A stretch of DNA of 64,000 nt from Bacillus sp. HMF5848 (GTDB lineage: Bacteria; Bacillota; Bacilli; Bacillales; HMF5848). The stretch spans positions 2,527,001 through 2,591,000 of the forward strand of contig NZ_RWIV01000001.1 of the NCBI RefSeq assembly GCF_003944835.1, written 5' to 3'. The notes below the pieces were generated by a model that was given only the letters and a program-made list of their open reading frames with translations, was not told the origin of the DNA and did not search any database. Below are positions 29,009 to 39,600 of the stretch, piece by piece (the first letter of the stretch is position 1; every line of letters begins with the position of its first letter). Position numbers and translations under genes: made by a program.

Positions 29009-29332
29009 CTTATTAAGATCATCTCCTAAAAGTAAAGTGAATGGGGACGGTTCTCCTGCTTCCTTCTTGGTTCCCAAAGCAACACAGTGTCCTCACCCTG
29101 TTAAGCATTACCTGACTTCTCACACCACATACCTAAACATCGATTCATTCATTTTTCTCTAAAATACTCTTGCAGAACCACCGCTAGCTTGGTTTCATGT
29201 TTATATTCAAAAATACAGAGGAATTTTCTGTTACCTTCGAACATGATGTTGGAAAAGTTAGCATGATTTTTTCATGAAAAATCATTAGCTTCGCAACTGA
29301 TGTCTCTTCTGTATCGTTTTCCCTCCAGATAT
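29009..29332. other. Intergenic region with a REP-like half element
   Basis: GGGGACGGTTCT at 29043-29054 followed by CCTGCTTCCTTC, with no matching reverse half nearby. Nothing else was recognised up to the phosphotransferase stop. Confidence 0.6.
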
Positions 29333-30247
29333 TCAACCTTCATAACGAACAAGCATGTCATGAAACCACTTGGCATATTTATATGTATGTTCCCAGTCCG
29401 GATCTTTATCCTCAATCCCCCAGCATGCAGACAGGATCGACATCGCTACGGCTGCCTTTAACAAGCGGACGCGATCTAGTCCCAGGTTCTTAACAAGAAA
29501 ATCTACTCGGAATGTCAAGACATCCTTTGGATTCGGCTTCGTATGTAAATGATTCACCAAGAATGACACAGTATCAAAATACCGGTCCCCTACCAACCCT
29601 TTTGGATCAATCGCTAACCAACCACGGTCTTCTGCATATAAAATGTTCTCATGATGTAAGTCCCCGTGAAGAAGTTCTGGCTCATCACATGTTTCTGTTA
29701 ATTCTCGAAAAAAAGTGTCTGCTAAAACGATCAAATCTTTTGCAATCGGACCGTCGTCATGACGATAGTTGGCTTGGTAGCGCGTAAGGCCCGAAGCCCA
29801 ATCCATGATCGTTGGAAACGTGACATCTGCGGGAACGGGTCTTCGCAGTGCACGCCACACGTTTGCATATTCGTGTAATACAAGTTCTTCATCTTTCTCA
29901 TCAGCAAGCATGATGCCCGGGGAAAGTCGTTCAAGAAGCATCGCGCCTTGCTCAGCATCTGCCAACAACAGCTTGGCACACCCCTCCCCTTTATACGCTT
30001 GCACCGTTTTGATTTCGTTATTAAAATCAAAGCCTGGAATGCCTAATTTCAATACAACAGCCCGTCCCTGTGAGTCGGTCGCTTTTAAAACATAATTATA
30101 AGAAAGATTCGAAACTGGCCCTTCACTAGTAAGGCTCCATTTTTCAAGAAAATATTGCACTTTCTGCTCTAGTGCCTCTAACCAATCCTCTCCCGCTTGG
30201 CCAAACGCTCCTACTATTTTAGTTTGAAAAGTTAAAGGAATATTCAT
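29333..30247 (-). CDS. Aminoglycoside/hydroxyurea phosphotransferase family kinase
   Basis: 304 residues from ATG 30247 with AGGAG upstream. It has an N-lobe (YNYVLKATDSQGRAVVLKLG with the ATP-binding Lys), the catalytic loop LLHGDLHHENILY (Asp about residue 199, Asn about 204) and the metal-binding IDPKGLVGDRYFDTVSF. The GDLHHENIL and IDPKGLVGD forms are those of the APH(6)/streptomycin and hydroxyurea kinase family. It could phosphorylate an aminoglycoside or another hydroxyl substrate; a resistance role is inferred from family only. Confidence 0.85.
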   Translation of the reverse strand: MNIPLTFQTKIVGAFGQAGEDWLEALEQKVQYFLEKWSLTSEGPVSNLSYNYVLKATDSQGRAVVLKLGIPGFDFNNEIKTVQAYKGEGCAKLLLADAEQGAMLLERLSPGIMLADEKDEELVLHEYANVWRALRRPVPADVTFPTIMDWASGLTRYQANYRHDDGPIAKDLIVLADTFFRELTETCDEPELLHGDLHHENILYAEDRGWLAIDPKGLVGDRYFDTVSFLVNHLHTKPNPKDVLTFRVDFLVKNLGLDRVRLLKAAVAMSILSACWGIEDKDPDWEHTYKYAKWFHDMLVRYEG

Positions 30248-30533
30248 CAATTGTAAGCTCCTATTACATTAGTAATTCATATCTTTTGATGGAAGCATAA
30301 GAACCGCCTCAACATATTTTCTTTTTATAAATTATCTCTTCCACAAAGCCACTATTGGCTTCATCAAATAAATAATCCTACCTCTATAGTACCATTTATT
30401 CCCTATCCCTGAGCAATTTTCTAATAACAGCATTTTTATGAAAAAAATCCAAAATTCATATTCACTCTGTTTCCAATATGTAGTAATTATGACATACTAT
30501 AAGTATCAAAAATTACTATCTGAGGTCAAAAGT

Positions 30534-31907
30534 ATGATTATACATGAATTAGAATTACAAAACTTTACATGTCATGCCTACGAAAAATTTCAATTTAGCA
30601 GTGACGCCAACCACTTCTTTGGGGATAATTTTGCAGGAAAATCATCGATTGGTGCTGCCATCGTATTTTGTTTATTTGGCGTGACGAAGCACGGGTACAA
30701 AACTTATGTGAAAGACTACGTGCAACAAGGCCAAGCAAATATGAAAGTATCTCTAGTATTTTCGTTAAGAAATGCGACATATCACATCACCAGGAATTTA
30801 ACTAGTAATGGCACAGCAAAAATCTATCTCAATCAGAAGTTAGTAAAAGAACAGGATGTTATTGATATAGTAGGCGACTACAAACCGTTTGTATATCGCT
30901 TCTATCCAGAGAGTTTTGTAGAGGAAAAAAGTAGTACAGCTCGCCACTTCATCATTGAAGTGATTACAGGTGGAGATGATACGTTTGATCAACTAGAGCA
31001 AGAAAAAAGCAATATCGCCAGACAACAAAGACAAGCTGATAGCTCTAAAGCATACTATGAAGGACAAAAGGCGTTATTGAGGAAACAACTTGACTCCTAT
31101 ACGGCACAAGAACAAGACAACCACATGGACAAGCAACAACAAGAGCTCATTCTAAAAGCACAACAGATTTTAAATGAGATTACTTTACTAACTGATAAAA
31201 TATCATATTTAAAAGAAGAGCTATCGAAGTCGCAAATGAACCGACAAGCTATACAGGATTGCTGCCCGACGTGTGAGCAAAAAATACCACTTGAGGTGGC
31301 CGAGCGACTTCATGCTGATTATTTTAAAAATGAAAAGGATATTCAAGAAAAAATTGATGAATTGATGAAACAAGTGAGCAACAAGAAAGTAGAACATCAA
31401 CAAATTTTATCGCAGCAGGAAGAGTTGAAGCAACATACACAGATGATCTCAACTCCTACAGAAGACAAAGCTTTTCATACCTTAAAAGTTGAATATAAAC
31501 GTGTACAAGAACAACTGAACGAGCTCACACAACAAAAGAACATGTTATCTGAACAAGTGAAACAAATAAAACAAAACATGGGCTCTCTCGCCAATCAATA
31601 CCAAACCGAAGTGAACAAGCATCTAATGTTTACCGAAATTCACTTGTTCAAAAGTTTAAAAAATGGCGACCTACGCCCGGACTTTCAAATACTTTATAAA
31701 GACCGTCCTTATCGAACTCTCTCAAAAAGCGAAAAAGTCCGTTGCTCACTAGAAATCGTTCAATTTCTAAACTCTCGTTATCCTGACAACCCTTGTCCCA
31801 TTTTCCTGGACAACTTAGAAAGTGTTACCCATTTAACCCCACCTAACACACAAGTCATAACAGCGACTGTAAAAAAAGGAATGCCTTTGACGTTGAAGGT
31901 GAAATGA
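30534..31907 (+). CDS. Mini Rad50/SbcC-like ATPase with zinc hook
   Basis: 457 residues from ATG 30534 (TGAGGT ribosome site); the longer frame from 30438 has none. The N-terminal ABC half has HELELQNFTCHAYEKF and the Walker A GDNFAGKSSIG. A coiled coil (about residues 150-340) is interrupted by the CxxC hook DCCPTCEQKIP. The C-terminal half has a signature-like LSKSEKVRCSLEIVQFL and Walker B-like PIFLDNLESV. It is far shorter than Rad50 (about 900-1100), resembling small phage or plasmid SbcC-type proteins. No nuclease partner is adjacent. A decayed duplicate of its 3' part is at 21196-21427. Confidence 0.82.
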   Translation: MIIHELELQNFTCHAYEKFQFSSDANHFFGDNFAGKSSIGAAIVFCLFGVTKHGYKTYVKDYVQQGQANMKVSLVFSLRNATYHITRNLTSNGTAKIYLNQKLVKEQDVIDIVGDYKPFVYRFYPESFVEEKSSTARHFIIEVITGGDDTFDQLEQEKSNIARQQRQADSSKAYYEGQKALLRKQLDSYTAQEQDNHMDKQQQELILKAQQILNEITLLTDKISYLKEELSKSQMNRQAIQDCCPTCEQKIPLEVAERLHADYFKNEKDIQEKIDELMKQVSNKKVEHQQILSQQEELKQHTQMISTPTEDKAFHTLKVEYKRVQEQLNELTQQKNMLSEQVKQIKQNMGSLANQYQTEVNKHLMFTEIHLFKSLKNGDLRPDFQILYKDRPYRTLSKSEKVRCSLEIVQFLNSRYPDNPCPIFLDNLESVTHLTPPNTQVITATVKKGMPLTLKVK

Positions 31908-31909
31908 AA

Positions 31910-31954
31910 ATAGGGACGGAGCTCGTTTTCGCTAAAACTTGAGCATCCGTCCCT
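31910..31954 (+). terminator. Long hairpin after the Rad50-like gene
   Basis: AGGGACGGAGCTCGTTTT pairs with AAAACTTGAGCATCCGTCCCT almost fully, with a small loop. It resembles the REP-like GGGACGG hairpins but with a different inner sequence, and lies directly after the stop codon. Confidence 0.75.
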
Positions 31955-31991
31955 GTGAAGTCTGCTTGAAAAAATCCTATCAAATCCCCCA

Positions 31992-32438
31992 CTAAAAAGG
32001 TAAATCTTCATCATCTATGTCAATTGTTTGCGAACTTGGTGAAATAAAATCTTCATCAGATTCATCAAGCTCATCCCATGTTATCCCAAATGGCATACCA
32101 CCTTCTGTATAGCCGGCAACAAAGGCAAATCCTGCTTCTTCAAAATCAGATAACTCATCTTGCTGTCGCTTCAACTTTCTCGCTTCTTTTTGCTTTTTCT
32201 TCGTTTCAATAGATTCATATACACCCTTTTTTTGCTTTTCTGTTATCGGGTATCCAAGCATCTCTAACTCATTCATCGCACAAATCAAATCAACCGCGTA
32301 CCATTTACTATACCCTTTAATGATGTTCTTCCCAGTGTACGTCTTGACCCACTCTTTCGCATTTTCCATTCGTACTTTACGTCCCCACCGCTTCCGACGA
32401 GGACCAAGATTTTTATTTTTCTTCTTCCTTTTATTCAT
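31992..32438 (-). CDS. Conserved hypothetical protein, basic N-terminus and acidic C-terminus
   Basis: 148 residues, family not recognised. Residues 1-25 are strongly basic (NKRKKKNKNLGPRRKRWGRK), the middle is helical (SKWYAVDLICAMNELEMLGY, then a Lys-rich helix to about residue 97), and the end is acidic (DELDESDEDF). This suggests a cytoplasmic, possibly nucleic-acid-binding protein. A CAAGGAG ribosome site precedes the ATG. It lies just downstream of a restriction-type HNH gene on the same strand, so it could be an accessory to it, but nothing proves this. Confidence 0.7.
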   Translation of the reverse strand: MNKRKKKNKNLGPRRKRWGRKVRMENAKEWVKTYTGKNIIKGYSKWYAVDLICAMNELEMLGYPITEKQKKGVYESIETKKKQKEARKLKRQQDELSDFEEAGFAFVAGYTEGGMPFGITWDELDESDEDFISPSSQTIDIDDEDLPF

Positions 32439-32485
32439 CTGAAACTCCTTGATATGATTCTATGTAAAATGTTCCTTCTTAATAA

Positions 32486-33355
32486 TTATACCGTATACCG
32501 CTCCGGCCCACGAAACACTTCTCGAACATGCCATGTTGTAAAACTTTGATTAGGTGTATAAATCATTTCAATCGGCTCTCGTATTCGTGTTCCATGATAT
32601 TTCATTAGCCATTCATTAAACCCATGCGTACCATGTGCGTCCTGAGAGACTATCATTTGTCTACTGTTTGAAATAGTAAACACACCTCTGTCGAACAGCT
32701 TATGATGGAGAGAACAAAGGGCAATCCCGTTCTCCTCTGTATCAGGTCCACCCGCTTGATGCCATTTAATGTGGGCTGCCTCGACTCCAACAAGAGTATG
32801 AGCTAGACGTACGTTAAAACCACAAATAGCACAGCTATAGCCATAAGCGCGTAATATTTTTTCTCTAAATTTAGGATCTCTCGCTTTCTTTTCTTTAAAA
32901 GAAAAGTCTAGCCCCACTGCATTCAGTATATCTTCATGGATGGAATCAGGGAAATGCAATTCAAGAACGGTTTGTGCCACCTTCTGTATAAGCGCAGGGT
33001 CACTCACTAACATAGAGTAAACATCATTGGTAAATCCACCTGCAATGTCAGATTGCAATAATTGCTTATCCGTAAATTTCTGCCTGTTAACCTGCTTATC
33101 TAACTCCCAAATCCCATCGTTACTCAATCGAACAAACGGATGTTCAGGATGATAGGATTTTCGCAGAGGACCAAATTCCATTAGTAGCTCTTTTAACTTA
33201 CTTTTTACGTCCTCGTACTTTAAGTACCTATTATTGTTAGACCGAAGCTGTCCTAATGCATATAATATCAACAATGGTTTATGTGGTGCTCGTTGGTCGC
33301 CTTTTCTCCATATAGATAACCCTTCAATGCGAGACATTAGTTCTTGTCTATCCAT
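32486..33355 (-). CDS. HNH endonuclease, phosphorothioate-DNA-binding restriction type (McrA-like)
   Basis: 289 residues from ATG 33355 with GGGGTGG 6 bases upstream. The N-terminal part matches the sulphur-binding-domain type: APHKPLLILYALGQL, and YHPEHPFVRLSNDGIWEL around residues 75-92. The C-terminal HNH nuclease has CAICGF (about residue 175), AAHIKWHQAGGPD and GIALCSLHHKLFDRG. Homologues such as ScoMcrA cut DNA carrying phosphorothioate (and sometimes methyl) marks, acting against modified foreign DNA. No dnd modification genes are seen here, as expected for a type IV enzyme. Confidence 0.88.
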   Translation of the reverse strand: MDRQELMSRIEGLSIWRKGDQRAPHKPLLILYALGQLRSNNNRYLKYEDVKSKLKELLMEFGPLRKSYHPEHPFVRLSNDGIWELDKQVNRQKFTDKQLLQSDIAGGFTNDVYSMLVSDPALIQKVAQTVLELHFPDSIHEDILNAVGLDFSFKEKKARDPKFREKILRAYGYSCAICGFNVRLAHTLVGVEAAHIKWHQAGGPDTEENGIALCSLHHKLFDRGVFTISNSRQMIVSQDAHGTHGFNEWLMKYHGTRIREPIEMIYTPNQSFTTWHVREVFRGPERYTV

Positions 33356-33372
33356 GACATTCCACCCCAAGA

Positions 33373-33697
33373 TTAGTCTTCTACATATATCAATAATATT
33401 TTATCCTTAAAGGCACCACATTTCCTTGCTTTTTCTTTACGGACCTCTTCAACTCGTCCAAAATCAACTTTATGTACAATTGCTAGTGTATGAATTAACT
33501 CAAGAATATCAGCCAACTCCTCAATAGCATCATGGTCATTAATAGCTTGATTATATTCCTCTACCTCTTCCAAAAGCTTCTTTTTAGCTTCAACAACAAA
33601 CTCACTGTCTGAAAGAACTCGTTGAACTATATTGCTTACCTGTATCCTCAATAATCTGCGGGATATTGTCTCGAACGAGTTTATTATATACTGGCAT
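33373..33697 (-). pseudogene. MazG-like / phosphoribosyl-ATP pyrophosphohydrolase-like gene, frameshifted
   Basis: The start is clear: AGGAG, then ATG at 33697 with MPVYNKLVRDNIPQIIEDTG in one frame. After about 30 codons (near 33625-33640) the match moves to another frame, VLSDSEFVVEAKKKLLEEV..., ending with IEELADILELIHTLA and RKEKARKCGAF. One extra or missing base explains it. The E-x-x-E...E-x-x-D metal site (LEEVEEYNQ, EELADILE) is intact. The family hydrolyses nucleoside triphosphates or related substrates. It could be a real mutation or a sequencing error. Confidence 0.75.
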
Positions 33698-34176
33698 GGG
33701 CATCTCCTATCAACTGCATTTTTTCTAAATAAAAATAAAGGCCCTAACATTTATTAGCGTACTTTCAAATTACAAATTAGATGGTCAGTAAAAAACCTTT
33801 TCCAACCTCTCTAAGAAGTTCGACACTTTTTTAAATTCATTGATACAAACCATTTTTCTATTATCTTTAGAACTAGATATATCTATAAGATTAAATAAGG
33901 AACTCCATTATATAGGATTTTCGATTTAGCATATATTATGGAGTTCCTCGATACAATCAAATATACAATGAACCCAGCGAAATTCACATATACATCATCT
34001 GCCTTAATTGAGATAACATGCTGAATGAATACACGTTATAGAATCGTCGTGATTTAAGACAGTTACATTACCTGTTTTAATAGTATTAAGTTCATAAAGT
34101 TGTATTTCTAGCCAAAGAAAGTGTCTCGATTTTCCAAATATGAATCAATGAGAAGCTATTAACATTACATTAAGGT
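33698..34176. other. Gene-free stretch at the 3' side of the pPIWI-RE operon
   Basis: No gene is supported. It contains one long inverted repeat at 33899-33947 and otherwise featureless AT-rich sequence; it may mark the edge of the pPIWI-RE module. Confidence 0.5.
33899..33947. repeat. 16-bp inverted repeat beside the pPIWI-RE operon
   Basis: GGAACTCCATTATATA (33899-33914) and TATATTATGGAGTTCC (33932-33947) form a stem with one mismatch and a 17-base loop. There is no T-run in either direction, so a classical terminator is doubtful. Confidence 0.7.
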
Positions 34177-36699
34177 TTAAGAATTAAAACTTAATTGTGA
34201 ATCTTTTTGAACTTCGTTGTTCTTCCGAGAAAGTTTTTTCTTCTCTTTCTCAACCTCTAAATACTGCTCATAAAAATGTTTATTAAATATATGGTATGGT
34301 AGTGGATTATTAAGATAGCTACCAAATGTTATAGGAATCATTCGCAGCATCAGTAAGTCTATTGCAACTTGAACATCACCATTGGAAACTCGAACACGTT
34401 GAGTTACCCTCGTAGGAAGATCATTCGAAAATGTTTGTTTGCTCACATGCATAGGATATTTCATCGTGTTTGGCAACTTCATTCCTATTGTATAAAAAAC
34501 ATTCCCCTTCCTCACAACAAAAGGTGTTAATGTAATATTTCCGGTCCGTTCACTTATTTTTGTAACTGCAGGTGCAAGTTCATCAGTCTTAAAGGTTGCT
34601 ACCACAAAAGGTAAATCTTTTTCCAATAGCGGCATTTTTTCAACATTTTCTTCATACACAACTACATTATTTTTACCTGAACAATTTTCAATTATAAACT
34701 TGTTCGCATTTGCTTTATTTTTCATAAAATAGCTTTCTATATTTCTTAGCTCAACAACACCATCTTGTATCGACAACCAATTCGTTTCTTTGCTGGGGTG
34801 ATAATACTTTACTTCTGTTTTACCCTTAAATGAACGAACCAGTAATAATATGTCTCCTTCGAGGCCATTAGGTAATCGAGCCTTTATAAACTGAGGAAAG
34901 TAATAATACTCATAAGGGCTTTCCTGTTCCAATAAGTTATAGATTTTTTGATTAACAAAACCTAATCGAATAAGAATGTCATCCATTCCACCCTTTAAAC
35001 GATTCACAAAATCATTGGGTGAGGCATCCTGTGAATAATGAGATTGAGAGAGAAGCCCTTGTTGTAAGAACCCTAATTCGTAGGCTTTTTTAGGGTCTGA
35101 AGGATCCCACTCTTCATATTGATCTACTTCCCCTAAAACAAACGAAGGAACATCTTCCCTAGAGGTTGCTGCTATAATTTCTTCTATTCTTTTTATTATA
35201 GCCTCTTTACGGTCAACCTCGGTGTCTAATGGTTTATAGTGCTTTAACCATTCTGGTTTTAGAACAAACTCAATATCCATCGTATGTCTATCACTATCTT
35301 CCAAGTCATAAAAACGGTATCGACCATCGGAGATTTGCTCTACATCAAACCTCGCTTCCTTTACTTTCTCAATATCACCATTCTTACCAACCTTTTCACC
35401 TCTATATTTCTCCATTACTTCATTTAAATATGACAAAATATTTTCATTAGTAGAAACAACAAAAACTTTTACTAACTCTCCCTGACGCTCAAAATAGGTA
35501 TCATGGATCCTCCTACTACCAATCTCTTTCTTCTTTAATTGAGTATCGATAACTTCATCTGGATTGCAATCTCTGTTTAACAAATCATTTGTCATATGCT
35601 GAAATGATTCAAAAAGATAGAAGTGATCATTAGGGTGCAGTCCTCTTTTGATAAGATACTTATAATTTGAACGGTCGGAATGTGTAATTGGAATCATGTA
35701 GTCATTAATAAACTTCTCAGGTGATATCGCAATATCACCAACTGCTTCAATTGTTTCACCCGTTATTGATTCATATTTAATTGAATCCCAGGAAAATACT
35801 TTATTTTGATACTTGTTTTTGCTGAAAGGTATTTTTACTATCCTATTTGATGTGTGATTCATTTTGTATAAGGACCTATTTTGAAATTTACCATTTGACT
35901 TTCTATTAAATGTCCAATTTCCATTCTTGAATAATGACATAGTCATAATAAGGCGCCCTTTAGTAACTACTGTAACCGTTATGTCATTTTCATTTGTTTC
36001 TATCGCTAAATTAATTACGTAAGAAAATACTTTTTTATCCTTGTCCTTTTGATACAAAGGCTTAGATACAAGTTCAAACTTCGGCGAAAAAGTGTCAATT
36101 ACCTGAAACCACTCCTCCGGAAACTCCCACTCTGCTAATTCTCCATCTTTGTTATAATTCTTCCTTAGTTTTAATTGAGGTTCATCTAATACACTTTTAA
36201 TGTTTTCACTGGCATATTGAAGAATGTAGTTATTTAAAAATGTTTCATGTTGAGTGTAACCTCTTAATTGATCAAGACTTAACTCATTTACAGTAACGTT
36301 AGTTGGATCGATACCACCTAGTAATTTACCTAATATAGAGTAAAGTTGATATTTTTCTTTTTTATCCTCTAATTCTTGTTTCAAATAACGTATCAAAGAA
36401 CTATTAATCATTTGAATCTTTAAATTAGACATATCCTTAGATACAATGAGCCAGGGTTGCTGGCCTGTCAACGCATGACGATGAAAGGTCATACAAACTA
36501 AATCTTTTTCTATTCCTTGTTTATATCTAAAAGGAGATAATAAAAAGTTTAATTTGTTTTCATTTTCAGAAGATAAATCCAATATTTGATTCCAAACATT
36601 AACTAATTCATCAGAGAAAAAAACACCCTTTACTTTATGCTCTTTTGCCTGGCTCCTATCTAACTTCAACTGATGAATGACATATTTATCCTCGTTCAT
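34177..36699 (-). CDS. pPIWI-RE family PIWI/Argonaute-like protein
   Basis: 840 residues. The N-terminal half is the DUF3962/pPIWI_RE_X-like region; the C-terminal part from about residue 480 is the RNase-H-like PIWI domain (DUF3893). Near the end the family hallmark is clear: QRVRVSNGDVQVAIDLLMLR, then MIPITFGSYLNNPLPYHIF. The conserved Arg (in RVRV) and an Glu in the VVVYEENVEK strand fit the 'RE' signature, though I cannot assign them structurally. These proteins are thought to be guided nucleic-acid-binding defence effectors. The start overlaps the helicase stop (ATGA), showing translational coupling. It is the last gene of a three-gene operon. Confidence 0.86.
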   Translation of the reverse strand: MNEDKYVIHQLKLDRSQAKEHKVKGVFFSDELVNVWNQILDLSSENENKLNFLLSPFRYKQGIEKDLVCMTFHRHALTGQQPWLIVSKDMSNLKIQMINSSLIRYLKQELEDKKEKYQLYSILGKLLGGIDPTNVTVNELSLDQLRGYTQHETFLNNYILQYASENIKSVLDEPQLKLRKNYNKDGELAEWEFPEEWFQVIDTFSPKFELVSKPLYQKDKDKKVFSYVINLAIETNENDITVTVVTKGRLIMTMSLFKNGNWTFNRKSNGKFQNRSLYKMNHTSNRIVKIPFSKNKYQNKVFSWDSIKYESITGETIEAVGDIAISPEKFINDYMIPITHSDRSNYKYLIKRGLHPNDHFYLFESFQHMTNDLLNRDCNPDEVIDTQLKKKEIGSRRIHDTYFERQGELVKVFVVSTNENILSYLNEVMEKYRGEKVGKNGDIEKVKEARFDVEQISDGRYRFYDLEDSDRHTMDIEFVLKPEWLKHYKPLDTEVDRKEAIIKRIEEIIAATSREDVPSFVLGEVDQYEEWDPSDPKKAYELGFLQQGLLSQSHYSQDASPNDFVNRLKGGMDDILIRLGFVNQKIYNLLEQESPYEYYYFPQFIKARLPNGLEGDILLLVRSFKGKTEVKYYHPSKETNWLSIQDGVVELRNIESYFMKNKANANKFIIENCSGKNNVVVYEENVEKMPLLEKDLPFVVATFKTDELAPAVTKISERTGNITLTPFVVRKGNVFYTIGMKLPNTMKYPMHVSKQTFSNDLPTRVTQRVRVSNGDVQVAIDLLMLRMIPITFGSYLNNPLPYHIFNKHFYEQYLEVEKEKKKLSRKNNEVQKDSQLSFNS

Positions 36700-39600
36700 A
36701 TTAGTAACACCTCATTCTGTTCATCAATGATTTCCATATCTTTTAATCCTTCTATGAACCAGGAATATAATACATCCTTAGCCATTTCATTTTCCCATTC
36801 CTGATTAAATATTTCTTCTATCATGGTGAGCATACTTTTATCTGAGCTTTTAGAGTTATTATTAAGTTTATCTGTTGCAAACGAAGCGTCACAAAAGAAG
36901 ATACGCGCACTTGCTTGTCCCCTAACTAAGCGGCCAATCATTTGAATTAGATTTACCAATACATACAATGATATTGCTTTTTTATCTTCGTCATTCAAAT
37001 CGCTCCACGAATACTTATAAGAAAGAAGGTTGTAAAAGTATCGATTTGATTGTCTTCTGATGTGTTTTACCCCTTCATAAAATAGTTTTTCATTGTTACC
37101 TTCTACTTTTAACTGATTCAATTCATGCTCAATAGATTTATATTTACCATTTAGCATTCTAATAATATTGCTAATGTCCTCTATAGGAATTAGTGGTCGG
37201 ACAAGGAAGAATACACTACCGAAATATGCTTTGTTAAGGAATTTCTTATTTATATCGTCATACTGTAAAATATTATAACCACGATTTATACTTTGAAGAG
37301 GGACTACTAAAATATCAATATCCATTTGCGGAAGTTCTTCTACATCCCCTACTTCATCAAGCCCAACTACTTTGTCACCAAACTCTCCTCTTAAGACATC
37401 AACAACAAGCTTTGATTGCTCGAATGAATTTACTACGAGCATTACCTTCCTGTTATTATCATCAGACCAGTGTCTTAATTCCTTACGAATATCCCCTACT
37501 AACTCCCGTGTTAACTTACGAAGATTTTCTGTTTTATTTTTGCTTCCAGAAACAAGTATAGGAGTATATTCTCCCTTAATATTTTCCATATATTTAGGTA
37601 GAAGATGTATTTTAACATTTGGTTTATGGTTTGTTGGTTCTAGTAAGTAATCAATAGGCACATCAACATGATAATGCTTTGACCCCTCTGCATACATAGT
37701 TGCTGACATAAAAACCATAGCAGGGCCGTCACTATAATTATTTTGTTGTTTATTTAACTGAGGGAATAGCTGAGCAAATTCAAAGAGAGCTTCTCTTCCT
37801 ATGCCGTGATAGTCAAACATCTGTAATATTCCGATTTGATCTTCGTTTTCTCCATTCTCTTCTCCTCTAAAATAATATTGAAAATGGCGTCCTGTAGGAG
37901 AACTTGGGATAAATGGTAGATACCTTAATATTGATTTATACTGACTTGAGACACCATCAATCTTAGTATCCTTTATTTCCTCTATAGCAGGCTTAATATC
38001 TAGTAATGCTTTGAAATGAAAGTCAAACTCCATCAATAAACCAAAAAAGTATAATTGAAACTCTGCATTATCAACATTTTCCGAATCCATGCTACTTAAA
38101 ACAGAATCATCATTTAGTATTTTCTTAAGTAAGTCTGCCCTTAATTCCTTTTCTCTTAACGTTTTAAGCTCACGAGAAAGATAGGATATTTGTACTTCTT
38201 CTAACTGTTCAAAAAAATCCCGAAATGCCCTATCAAAAAAGCTGCTAGGATTTAAGGTTTTGAGATTACTAACTTTGTCTCTATAGGCTTCCACTAGTAA
38301 TTCAAAAAATGGGTGATCACTTATATTTGTAATGTTTTCTTTTCCAAATATCATTTCCGTTAAGTGTTGCGCTACCTGATGGACATTAAATACCTGTTTT
38401 TTATATTTCTTCTTAATATATGTGTTATTTTTCATTAGGTCATATAAATGGTGGATTGCATCACTTGCCCTGGAAACGTGACTACGCCACTGCCTTACAA
38501 GGTAAGATCCAGCTTTACCATATTCAATATCAAATTCATGTTTCACTTTTAAAAACTGACTTTCAAAAAGGGTACTATCACTTCCGATTAAGTCATTTTC
38601 AGAAAAAAAGATTCCGTCCGCTTTTTCCTGTCCATCGTCCGCTTCATCTACAAATATTACGTCCATTTCTTCATAAGCAATTTCTGCATATGTTAGATCT
38701 CTTGGGTTTACAAGTGGCATCGGCTTACTATACATGAAGGCATGCTGAGTTCCAATCCACACTGGTGCATCATTCAAATGCTTTTCCGTTATATATGCCC
38801 CACACGTCTCAAACAACGGACAATCATAAGATGGCTTTTTTGCTCTTTCATCTTTGTTATTTTTTAATTCTCTGCATGGTGGTTTACCCGACAGATCTTC
38901 TCTATCTAATAAACGATGGATTGAACACTCACCTTTAAAAAATTGCAATAAGTACTCTAATGATAGTTCACTTAAGGGATTCTTAAGCGAATTCGATTTA
39001 CTTTGATTTTTAACCTTCTTAATATAATTTGATAGGTGCTGTTTAATATTTTGCTGGCCAATAATCGGAACTGCTTTAACACCAATTTCATGCAACTTTA
39101 AAGTCAGGTCTAATACTTCTGTAACATTAGAAGTCCAAATAGCGATCCTAGCACCTTCACCAGGTTGTAACTGTTCCGGGTATTCTCTCCATAAGTTAAC
39201 TAGACGAAGGATCTCATACTTTAGTAAGTTGGTTTTTCCTACACCAGTAATCCCGGCAATTCCTGTTTTATCTTTATATTGCAACTCCTGCAGTCCTTTG
39301 ACACTCCTTATAGTAAAAGTCTTCTGTAAATCGTTGTACTGCTGCTGCAAACTTTTGTCCTGTTCACCAAGTAATTCGATAGAATTGTCCGACCAATGCA
39401 AACCATTCGGTTGCAACTTTAAGGATAAAAGGTCACGTGATATCTTTTTCCTATTTGTGGGAACCTGCCACGACTTCAACTTTTGGTTTAAATAATCTTT
39501 TGATTTAATCAAATGAGGAGGGAATCCTTTTTTCTCTTGATCACCTGATCTAAAGGTAATCTCAATTTCCTCTTTATCTCTTTTATTTCCAACGTGCTTA

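Noticed and set aside
28439-29077. Longer DUF1697 protein starting at 29077
   Set aside because: The extra 23 codons translate a REP-like element and have no ribosome site.
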